Part shown: piece after piece, positions 10,726-21,800 of the stretch
How positions within the stretch are numbered: position 1 is the stretch's first letter
How the letters are laid out: every line of letters begins with the position of its first letter
Assembly (NCBI RefSeq): GCF_029227915.1
Contig: NC_079881.1
Location: 5,208,001-5,272,000 of the forward strand
Length of the DNA: 64,000 nt
Origin: Hydractinia symbiolongicarpus
Lineage: Eukaryota > Cnidaria > Hydrozoa > Anthoathecata > Hydractiniidae
Direction: 5' to 3'
Translations under genes and position numbers: made by a program
Notes under the pieces: model-generated
Told to the model about the DNA's origin: nothing
Databases searched by the model: none
Seen by the model: the letters and a program-made list of their open reading frames with translations, nothing else

Positions 10726-13700
10726 ATGCAACTAGAAGAGAAACAAATTAATAAGGAAAAAGAAAATGTCGATGATGTGAAATTGTGTGTTGTTGAAGAT
10801 GCTGAATATGAAGAACTTTTGCAATATTTAGGTGTCTCGTCATCTCAATTATGCGATGTTGCCCCAAACCCGCAAAAATGTAAGTGAGGATGATTTCACC
10901 TTTTTTATTACATCCCGCTGTTATTCTTTAGTGTTTCCACAAAACATTTTTTACACAACATCTTTTTTTTTTTTTTTTAAATTTTCATTCCAATATCTTA
11001 CAAACATCAATCTAACCATAAGTTATATTAGCAGACCAAAGACCTAAAATTCAAGATAGCGCTGAAATGAAAATAGGTTGTGGATGCTTTAGTGACTGTA
11101 GTTTAATTCATAAAAAAACTCAATTGAGTTCTTGCGACCTTGTGCGTCACAAAGTTTATGTACAATAATCTAACTGGCTCACCTGCATTATCTCTGCACT
11201 TACGTTTTTATTACTATTTTAGGTTCAGCAAGGGAATATGTTGAATATTATATATTCCCTGTTCTTCTTCCTGCGTTGAATAAAATGCTGACATCAGCAA
11301 AAGAAAATTTAGTTTTTGAGGTACTGTGTATATATTGGTTATAGCTGTGTGTACCTTAAGGACTTAAATTGTTGGGACATAAATTTTCGTTTCTGCGTTT
11401 TTTCGCTCAAGATCCCAATAGTTGTGTCACAAAATGCAATCTACCATCGTGAATCGCAATAATAATATCGCGAAAGATTTAAAAACATGCCGAAATGCAA
11501 TAATTATTTTCGCAAAATAATTGAAAACATGCCGAAATGCGATAATTAATGTCGCAAAATAATTGAAAACATGCTGAAATGCAATAATTAATGTCGCAAT
11601 ATGTATAAAAGAAAATTAATATAACTTAATATAAATCTTTTCTGTAAAAATAGTAAAAATTCCATACAAAAAAATTAAGGCATTTTTATTGAGAAGTCCT
11701 AAAATATATAGTGAGCATTCAAATCGCAATAATTTATGTTCGCAATACTTGTCCTATAAGGTATACCTTTCTGTTACAAAATACACCAGTGACACGAAGA
11801 AGTTGATTTATTTGCCACACTCTCGCTCATACACTAAATTTATTTGTTAAAAATAACTTTAATATTGTTTTAAGTGTGTGTGATTCGATTTTTTTAAGAA
11901 GTTACCAAAAAGATTGAAATGAAGGCTAATACATTTATAAATTTTGACCATGTAATTTCATTAAAAGTATAATATATTTTCTAAAAATTTAAAACGTTCC
12001 AGTGGTCAATGATTTGGGTCAATGAGTTGCTGTTTTCACAGAAACTAAATACGTTATTGCTAATTTCTTCTGTTATACTGTTCTGTTTGTTTTCTAGAGA
12101 AAAAGGACTAAATTTAACCCATGCGACTTCTTGACTGAATATTTATACAAGTAGGAATGATTATTGTGTGTTTTTTATATATTTTATATTTATAATAATT
12201 TTTTATGTAACAAAATAAGTTTCTTTAAACCGTTTCATCATTTATTAAGAGACAGATCTTATTATTTTTCAAAAAGAAATAGTATGCTTTTAGGTAGCTT
12301 TCGAACCTCTAGTTAAGTGTGTGCTCTGCTTTCACAATGTCGATATCTTTTACGCAAACTGAGAGTGAACTAAGATCGCTCACACATCCACTCTTTAATA
12401 GCATTATCTTGGAGGAAGACTTCCAAGGCTGTACCAAAGGGAGAGGTTATCTGGGATTAAATCTGCAGTACACTTGCATTCAGTTTTCGAACTAGTCGGC
12501 AATTGTTTTTTAGTCATAATCCATATCAAGAAGAACGCGAAAATCGCTCTCTTTGGGATATCCCGTTCGTCCAAGAAATTTTAAAAAGAAAGTAAGTATA
12601 GCAAAAGAATTTTCTTGTTTCGCAAAACAGAAAGATTAAAAATATTTACACCTCTCAATAACACGTCTACAAGTACTCATGCTCCTAACTTTTGTTTTAG
12701 ACCCAGACCCCCTCTGCCTTTATCGTTGGTGTGGAGTGAAGAGGAAGCAGCAACTGTTATTCAGTCGGGATGGAGAGGGTATATTGTAAGTGAAATGTAG
12801 CACTAACTAAAGCTTATGGGTTTTTTATTTATCTATTTATTCGCTTCTTACTTTGTAGGTCTGTACACGCCCTTTTTGTTCCATAATTTGTTCATTTTTT
12901 TTCTACTTGTTCTTTTTGTTTGTTTGTTTTGTGAAACGGAAGCTAGATTGGAGTAAATTTCACTTCAGTGTAAGTAAACAACAGAGGAAACCCTTACTAG
13001 AAAGAGAGGGGAAGTACCACACATGGGCTTATAATAGGGGAGATATCAGTATTTAACACTTTCGCAACACCAGCATCTCTTTAATAATAGCCGTATTTTG
13101 TCGTCTGTCTGTCCGCGATAGGCGAGTCCCATGGCGGAATCACAAAAGCGATATATAAAGGACGGGCGACCCCATGGATTTTTTCACGGGTTAACGGCTA
13201 GTCTCTTTAATAAGACGGGCGAACCCGTGGATTTATCCAAGGGTTACCGACTAGTATGTTTTATGATTCCTACATCGTAGCCTACTGGTTTTTTAACGCA
13301 TTTAAGTACTGGAGCAAAACTATGCAGCACAGTAAAAGCGGAAATAGATCCTACCCGTATGAGAACTTCTGACCCTTTACCTTCCTTAATGTTACTTAAG
13401 TTTCTGCAGTTTTCAGGCTCAAATGTTGCTCATACTTAATTGATCATTAGTCATCTACTTGGGAAGTCCAAAATTTTTTGTTGCTCAGCTGGCGCTCCAA
13501 TCGAAATGAAACTCCCGTTTTTATCACATTTGTTGTCGTATAAGAAACTTAAAAGTCTTGAACACTATTGCTGTTTTTCTAAATCCTTTTGTTTTTCTTT
13601 TTTTACTTTTTTATTTCTTTTTTCATTCACTTCAGGCTAGCAGTCACATTAAATGTTTGCTTCGTTTTTTTAAAAGAATATAAACCAGTCGTATTGGCAG

Positions 13701-15141
13701 AAAGTTCTACGGCGTATTACTGATTTTTAACAGTCCTCCACAGGGAATTATTATCAACCGGCACAGCAAAAGACGAAAGAAAAATATAAAAGCAGAAAAA
13801 TGAGTTCAAGTTTGTAAACACCTCTCTTTTGAAAACTAGATAAAACGTAAAAATCAATGAAAACAACTATTTTTGATTTATTTCGGTTTTTAAAGAGAAT
13901 TTTAGTTTTTGAAACTCCTTGTAAGCAAATACAAATCTGGCTTCATAAAATTTCCGATCAAAAAAAAAAAATTAACAAACGACCGTGGTAGCTCGGTGAA
14001 ACTGGCGAAACCAACTGAATATAAAATAATAATTCCAAATGATTTATTTGTAAAAATAATAGGTTTTTTTTTTGTACCTTTTGTACCGTTCAACCTTGGA
14101 GGAACAAGGTTCAATAGGGTAGTTTTCAAAACCTAATGATTTTCGTACCGCTACACTAGACTGGTACCCTTCCGTGCTTCACTAGTCTCGATAGTAAAAA
14201 CGGCGATAAAAAAGAAGCCCATTTTAAAGTTCTACCGGCTAAAGTCGTAGAACAATAAAACCTTCTATTGCTTACAAAAGAGATTGATACATCTACTTAA
14301 AAATAAAGGGATTGATACGTCTAAGGGGCTACTTGACTTAACTTAATAACGACACGCAATGTTTTTTGTTGTTAGGTTAGAAAAGACCCAGAAGTACAAG
14401 AGTTGAGACAATATCAACAAGACATGCGAGAGGTGTGTAACCCATCTTACCAACCATCAATCAAAAGTCGTACAGTAAAACGTATTTGCAGATGTGAATT
14501 GTTTCTTTATAATTAAATTTTATTCACATTAGCTAATTCTATAAGTTAGCCGATCGGCAAAATTAACTTATCTACCATTCTCTGTAATGTTTCTTATTTA
14601 CGACTTTGTTTTTAAGTTTGCTTGCTCATGTTGTCAGTTATCATGGTTAACCGGCAACCTCTTTGGTAACAAGCTGAATTAATATGTTGTGAACATTATT
14701 TTGTTCTTTTATATTTATGTTTTGTGTGAATTTTATGCCCTTTTTTAACAGGTTTCTACAATATGTCCCAAAAGGCGAATAAAGTCTTTGCACTATTTTA
14801 AAGTGTTTTCATTTTACCCTGTCAACACTGTTGCCAATGGCAATATTGTTACCATGACAACTATTAGCATGTCACCACCACAATTTATTTAGAGTTCATA
14901 CCACATTATGTTTCGTGTTGAGGACTTTTGGAAACAACACCCTGTGGAAGATGTTGATAAAGATGATGAAGTTATGTGCAGTACCGAAGTTATCAACAGC
15001 GATGAAGTGGCACCGCGACACAGCGAAAAAGACATTACGGAATACATGTCAAGTTACAAGGCTACATCCAGTCCTGAAGTTATATCCACTTCCAAAGTAG
15101 TATCCCAAGCTGATGTCGACCCAAACATAGAATTAATGTAA
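10726..15141 (+). CDS. IQCK: IQCK: IQ motif-containing protein K
   Basis: Seven exons keep phase: 10726-10879, 11223-11320, 12098-12150, 12514-12591, 12701-12785, 14376-14432 and 14893-15141. They give 257 residues; the human protein is 287. Landmarks shared with vertebrate IQCK, in order, are a YIFPVLLPAL block (exon 2), RKRTKFNPCDFLTEYLY (exons 2-3), a WDIPFVQEILK block (exon 4), PRPPLPLSL with SEEEAATVIQSGWRGYI (exon 5, the IQ core), KDPEVQELRQYQ (exon 6) and VEDFWKQ (exon 7). The IQ motif predicts calmodulin-type EF-hand binding. The family is widely found in ciliated animals, but its biochemical role is poorly known. The C-terminal tail (about 60 residues, acidic, Ser-rich) does not resemble the human tail. 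Exon 7 was placed by phase and by the FWKQ match to human FWAK. Confidence 0.9.
11352..11765. mobile_element. MITE-like element with internal 42-bp tandem repeats, IQCK intron 2
   Basis: The ends are inverted (TACCTTAAGGAC at left; reverse complement of the right end is TACCTTATAGGAC). Inside, a 42-bp unit containing AAAACATGCCGAAATGC and AATTAATGTCGCAAAATAA repeats about three times between 11480 and 11600. No coding capacity. Confidence 0.5.
13080..13254 (+). mobile_element. Helitron-like element with two tandem 3' ends, IQCK intron 5
   Basis: The start resembles ATAGCCGTATTTTGTCGTCTG and the interior has GATATATAAAGGACGGGCG. It ends in the hairpin CCCATGGATTTTTTCACGGG, then TTAACGG and CTAG (13198-13201). 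A second shorter hairpin and ACCGACTAG follow at once (CTAG 13251-13254). A duplicated 3' end suggests nested insertion or end bypass. Confidence 0.55.
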
Positions 15142-15204
15142 ATTTTATTTATTGTGAAATGTTTGTTTTTAGTAATGTTATTATTTGCGTTTTGTTATTA
15201 AACG

Positions 15205-15605
15205 CAGTTATTTCCTTCCTGAAACGAGGTACAAAATTAACAATCACGGAATTACCACGAAGAAAATTAACGCAACTGCGTATAACAACTTTAAGAAAGG
15301 ATATAATTAACGCGATTTAACTCAAATCACTTTACAAAAGCATAAAATAAGGTGAATCAGGAAATATCTTTATTTTGAAAATGGGTTCATTAACAATCAG
15401 TTTCTATTCAACATAGTATGATGTCAGATTCCCTTGCACACATTAAATGAGTGAATCTTACCAGGACGATACTAATTTTATTTTCGTCAATCAAACGAAA
15501 AAGGAGTATGTGTGTGCGCAAAATATTTTGGTAAGGTGCATTTAATTAACGCAAACTTTTAAAATCTCCGTTAATTTGTGCGACGTTAATTTTCCGGAAT
15601 AAGGT
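15205..15605. mobile_element. MITE of the AAATTAACG family
   Basis: The left end (ACGAGGTACAAAATTAAC) and right end (GTTAATTTGTGCGACGTTAA) are imperfect inverted repeats. The interior, with GGGTTCATTAACAATCAG and TTTCTATTCAAC, matches the reverse complement of the element at 38752-39062. No open frame. Confidence 0.6.
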
Positions 15606-18600
15606 AAATCATTCCTTTTTTTGGTACATATCTTGCAGGTTTAAAAACCCATGATGGAACAAATGTGACCAAATGCGAAAGAAAGAATGCGGAATTAATG
15701 CTAACGAACTTGCCTTGTATCGTAAACTTAAATCCTGTATCGTTTAAACGAAGGCTGACAATCCCAATAAGATATTGGCGGTTACTAGTTCCGCAATTTC
15801 AATAAAAAATGTGCGCCTTCGCAATATTTTATTCTGCGTTTTATACAACTCATGCTGATTTTCACAAACAATTTCTTCTCGTAAGGAGGTAAGAGTGGTA
15901 CTTTAGGTTAAAAGTCCGCTTTGTGTATTGCATCTTTTTATGATTTTGTACTTTTTACTTCAAAATACGTCATTTCCAGACAATGTATATACGGAGTGTG
16001 GTATTTCAACTGTGCGGATTCTTCCAACGCTTACAAGTACAATATCACAAGACAGTCTGCGAAAACAAATGATATACTTATATATTTATAACACTTGGCA
16101 CTAGAAAATATTATTCTTTTTTTACCATTTACCTAAGGTGAAAGTATTCCTTTCTGGTACGTTTCGAGCTTTTTTCTCGTCTTTATGGCTGTAATTAGCC
16201 ACTTTTTATAAAAATACACGAAAAACTAACGCTAATCCAGTCTGTTGGAACATCAATTTCTTCATGTAATGTGCCTATACACTTTGCCAATTCTACCGGA
16301 GAGTTCTTAATAATTTCGTTTCCAGCCTGGGAACTTAAGCTATAAAACAATGCTGAACTTATATTATAGAGCTTAAAAAGTTGTTTAACAATTTTTTTTT
16401 ATTTTTTGTAAGAAACTCGCATACCTTATGACGTCACTTTTCAGCTTGGAGGTCGCCATAAAACAATAAGAGGCCTGGGATGAGCAAACATGTGTCTGGC
16501 ATAAATTTTATGTTAATCAATTCACCTTGATAATATCTATGCATTAATAAAGTTTGAATGCACATCCCTTAACAGGTCTAAAATTACAGATGGCAGTAAT
16601 GTCAAAATTGCCATTACTTCTTATATATGACATCATAATTTATGCAGCATAATTAAATCTGAAAATTTTTAAGTGTGAGTATCTTGAGAATGAAGAGCTT
16701 TTAAAAAAAATAAAAAAACATAAGACCAACAAAGACCAACATCATTTTATACCTCGGATTCTCTTTCAGAGCTGGCACGAGGTTTAATTTCTACCCAATC
16801 CCCGACCCCAGAGCTCTTTGAGATAAACTCGAGACTTTAATCCCAAAGAGCGCTGGGGACGAGAATATTCCATCCTAACAACAGTTGGCGCATTGTGAAA
16901 CACGCAGTTGCGGTCATATAATGTGACTGCAAAATACCCTGTTGTCCTAAACACAAAGCGGACACTTTTAACTACATTCACCGTCCTGACGTAACAAATC
17001 CGCTACTGGCATTGTGTTTCATTTCTACATACATGGGGACAGTGACACAAATTTCGTATATAGTTGTCTCAATGTCTTGGAGACAAAGTTGTAGCAGTGT
17101 GATATAAACTGACGTTTTTCAAGAAATCAGTTATATAGTCTTGGCAAAACACTATACCGCTTACTACGCATGCAACGAGTTTGGAAATAAAGCGAATTCG
17201 CACCCTCGTCCCCAGGGTCTTGTGGCCCCTGAGCCGTTATTTCGGAGTGGCCAATCAACAAGGCAAAATGCCCTGGGAACGAGGTTGGCGAATTCGTGCA
17301 CTGGTTCTTAATACAAAAATTTATATGTACAGGAAAGTTACGGTTAGTTTACCGGTCCTCTAGAATTCCATCCTAACGGTCTTCTTCCCCCTCTCCAATT
17401 GCAGTGCATATTAATATTAGAGGTACGTATACCATTGCTCGTTTGCGTGCCACAAGTGTACACCCCCGTTAGTATAATCAAGTAGTGCGAAATAGATTGT
17501 CAGGAACAACGTAAATAAATACTCTAGGAGACCATCCATAAAGAAAGTCCGCACAATTTTGTCGATTTTACCCCGCCTTCCCCATTTGCCCGACAAAAAA
17601 ACTACTAAAGATTCTCTATCAAAACTGATATCATTTAAATTAAATGAAAAACGAAAGTTGTATAAATGCTCTCTTTCTCTCTGAAAAGACAACAAATCAA
17701 CAAGACATACAGCAATTTTATGTAAAGGATTTCCGCTTAAAAGTGAACACCATCCCTCCACCTGTCCTCGTTTTTTGCAATTTTCGCTAACCCCATCCCT
17801 CCCTAAAGATGCAGACAACAAAAGCAGAAAAATTCCCTAGAAAAACAGAACTACTAAAATTCTCTATCCAAAATGCGTCTCGTGTAAATTAAATGGATAA
17901 CAAAAGTACTTAAGTACAAAAATTCTCCTTTCTCTGAAAAGACAACAAATCTACGAAATGCGAAAGATTATCTGTAAAGAATGTTCGTTTAAAACTGAAC
18001 AAACTTAAGTTAACTTTAGCGAACATGAATTTTCTTTTTCACAATAGTTGTTACGTTCAACTCATCCTGGTTAGTTTTAATAAAGTCGCGTTGAAATCGT
18101 ACTGTAATTTCGGCAAAATTTTGAATACTTTTAATGCGTTTTTCTCGAAATACACGCAATATTGACACACAAAGGATAAATTTGGTTATGACAACCACCA
18201 CATGCTTACTGAAACAGTAGACTAAAAACCCTTCGACATAATGGATCGAATTCTCAGTGATTTGAGCTTATAACATAAGTTTCTACTATGCACACATAAA
18301 ACTCAATATGGGACAGTAGAAGCGACTAAAACCCATGAAAACACGATACCATTATTTTCTTATAGAACATTTAGGAAATGTAACGAAAACAGTAGGCCAG
18401 GAAGGGCAAAAATAACACCCCATTTATTCACGGTAACCATTAAAAATATTGGACTATTTCATTGGAAACACGGAATTCAGTGCGAGGCAATTCGATTAAA
18501 ACTGAAAAAGTTACATCTACTATTTCAAAATGATAGGTACCACATAGACATATTTATATACATACAAAACTTGATATAGTCTACGAGTATACTTGTAAAA

Positions 18601-18842
18601 AACAAGACAAAAAGTATCTTGCTTTATGCCAGCAATTGTTTTAACCTTAGTAACCACGTCGCACCAAAAGTTAAGAATCATCTACATGCGAGTTCTATCT
18701 TGCGATAAGTGAATTTAACAGATTACTTGTATCAAGCGCATACTTCAATTTAAAAAGAAAGATGAAAACATAGATACTATACAAAATCCAGTCACAACAA
18801 AAAACATTTTCCGCGTAAAATACTTCGTGGGTGTGTATAATT
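15606..18842. other. Repeat-rich gene-free stretch between IQCK and HAPSTR1
   Basis: No coding exon is supportable. It holds a 16773-16865 segment ending in GCTGGGGACGAG, related to the CTCGTCCCC element at 17201; an antisense fragment of SINE family B at 17344-17400 (ATTCCATCCTAACGG); and a diverged tandem duplication with arms about 17590-17745 and 17842-18000 sharing CTGAAAAGACAACAAATC. Open frames at 16784-16981, 17417-17821 and 18016-18201 (minus) fall in these repeats and are not credible genes. Confidence 0.5.
17201..17287. mobile_element. Tiny palindromic MITE (CTCGTCCCCAGGG family) with 9-bp target duplication
   Basis: About 87 bases with inverted ends (CCTCGTCCCCAGGG and CCCTGGGAACGAGG), flanked by the perfect direct repeat GCGAATTCG at 17192-17200 and 17288-17296. 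Relatives lie at 42375-42453 and 63743-63811, the latter flanked by GCATGAAT direct repeats. An 8-9 bp duplication points to hAT- or Mutator-type mobilisation. Confidence 0.75.
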
Positions 18843-21800
18843 TTAACAAAATTTCCCTCTTTTGTGAGGTGAATCCATAGAATTCAACTCGCCCAGACGT
18901 TTTCGGTTTTCGCTACCATATGGATTTCTTCCCTCTACAAATGCATTGAAATCGAATTCTCTTGTATCTGGAAAACTGATATGGTCGTTTGTTGGTGACA
19001 TTGGCTTTGGCGACAATGAAATTGAGTTCCCTTTATCATTCACTCTCCTTCTCGGAGGTGATCTGCCTGATAAGTTCGATAATATATCTTCACGGCGAAT
19101 ATTCCGTCGTTTTTTTTTCACCCAATTTGTGATGTCTTTATTTCTTTTTTGGTAGCCTGCACGAAAACCTAGTTCTATTCCAGCGCACAGAGCATCATTT
19201 CCATCTAAAGAAAGGTGAAAGTTATTATTTCTTCCACAATCACAATAGGTTCACACAATACACCTGGGCAAGGTCCATTTTTTGGAGATAAGAAATATGT
19301 CAACAAGTCTTCAAAAATAAAGGACATAAGAAACAATTCAACTTTCTGACAAAGTCTCGATGAATCAAATGTATTGTGTTCAAGATGTCTAACACAGGCA
19401 AGCGTACACAGGAAGGCACACACTGAGATTTTCTATATAAACATTAAACTTTAGCAGGTATGAAGGAGGTAAAATAAAAACTATGTAAACGCATTTTATT
19501 TTAATAAAGCTTTTATAATGGTTGAAGTGAGCTCCAGCTGAATAAAGGTAAAACGTCACGACAAATGCTATGGCATATTTGATACTTTGTTACCTACGCG
19601 ACCGTTACAAGACAAGCCAGTCAAATTGACCGAACTGGCTTGGTTAGCCTACTCGATTGGGCTAAGTTAGCCTCCAATAAATTTTTCTGAGTGTGCGAGG
19701 TGTTTTTTATGCCCACAAAATCAATTTCGTTATTAAAATATTTTTTGTTTTGCATTGTTATGTTTCAGAGCCAGTCCACCTAAACCTTTTTTGCATATAA
19801 ACACAATCCAAACAACAGCCTAATAAGTGAGCAAGCTTGCATCCATATGATCAGCCCTCATAATCCTGGAATTTAAGGAGTCCTTTTAGTAATAAGACGA
19901 AATACCTATTAAAATAAAATAAAAACAATGTCATCATCAATCAAACTTCTCGTACTTATTTTTATTGTGAAGTCATATGCCTGAATTAATATCTAGTCCT
20001 TTTAATGTAACTAACCATTTAAATAAAAGCTATTAATTCATGCTGGCAAGTTAAAACAACATCATAACGTGAATATCTTGCTTCTTATTACTACATTGAA
20101 ACTTCCTACCTTTGTATAACATGGTCACTTTGTTGGCAGCACCTTGGAATGGTAACCAGCGGTCGTGGTTGTTGTGTCTGTATATACAGCGCTCACAGCA
20201 CTCGCATGAAGCACGTTCTATAATATTATAACAATTATAACAAACACAAAATAGGTCATTTCTGTAGGTACAGATTTTTATATCTGAAATGAATGCATTT
20301 TCATCTAAAGTTTATGGTCGACTAACACATTTTAAGGGGTACTAATCACATTGGATCTTTTATTATACTCATACGTGATGTGTGTAAGGCAACACGTTTG
20401 ACAGAGATTTATTATAGGCGAATGTTACTATAGTCCCAGGATAACTCCAACCATGCAAGAAAAATGGGAGAGACGCAGACCGTGTGGGTGTTTGGAGTTG
20501 ATAGCAATGGTTGCACTGAGCCTAATTGTGTCTTTACATGCCAAGCAAAATATTGTAGCAGGACAAGATTTCTACAGCATTGTTTATAAAACTAGTTGTT
20601 AGCCTGTGAAAAATCCATGGGAATCTGCTGATTGCTACTTGCAGCTACTGTTTTGGCTTACAATATATGTGAGCCTTACTATAAATATATGTGATAATTA
20701 CAACAATGATATTATCTCATGTGCTAAACATCAAAAAAATATGTTGGAAAATTGTGTAATTACATTAATCAGGAAAACTAATGCCAATGGATAATACAAG
20801 ATTATTAAAGCCATAAAAGCAATGAAAGTAACTTTCTTGGGGTCAATAAGATGGAACCGGCTGAAAATACCAATCCTGTGTGGGTAACTAGTGTAACGTA
20901 CACCAAAATTGAACCCATTTGCCAAAGCTTGGTCAAACTATCCAAAAAGTGCCTGCAGACCATAAATCTAGAACTACTTATCCTTAGGTTAAAAAACTTG
21001 CATACTTGTAGAAGGTCTAAATATACACGGATTTTATGTAAACAAATAAAATTTTTAAAAAAAAATTATTAAAATCGAGTCGAGTATTAAAATCAATGTT
21101 GAGTTGAATCGGGTTAATAAATAAATCCAGGTTGGTATCTGGATTTATTATTTGAACAAGACATGCCTTTTTATCCAAAAAATAATGAACAGAGCCAGTA
21201 CTATTGTAAGTGGATAAAATTTCGCGAGGGCTAATTTTCACAACGTCAGAAAAACTTCATTTAGTGAAGATTAATTTTTGCGAATCGGTCATTTCCAAAT
21301 ACTTTGCGTGGACAAATTTTTTCGCGAATCGACCATTGTCTTATTTTTCATGATGATTTATTTACGCGAATGACAAATTTTTAGGAAATAATTTTAGATT
21401 GTACCATCAGAAATAATAATGGCTTTAGTAAAGAAATTCGCTGTAGTAGTGAAGTTACAAAGATCTATATATCGCAGATCTACTTTACCATAAAAAAAGA
21501 CGAATCAAATAAACAAATTGTGTGTGAAGTGACCATTCCAGCTAGTATTAAAGGTCATTTGCTGTTGTAACGTAATGAAGAAATGGTATAAGAACTCCAT
21601 TGTAATAGGTAGTTTTATTAAGAAAAATGCTAATGCAAATGTTCAGTTTGATGTAAAGCCCAAAGCACAACGTAAAACGGATTCTGTTCAAAAACCACTT
21701 GGACTATTAATATTGATTTATGATTTATGTATACTCTTTTTGTGAGAATTTATTTTTTCGAATGAGCCCTTTTAAAATTTTCACGGGGATTATATTTCGC

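Noticed and set aside
13909-14136. Overlapping 75-codon frames on both strands in IQCK intron 5
   Set aside because: Intronic, no homology; the IQCK phase requires skipping this part.
14433-14513. Read-through of IQCK exon 6 to a stop
   Set aside because: A GT donor at 14433 and the exon at 14893 give a better family match (VEDFWKQ) in the correct phase.
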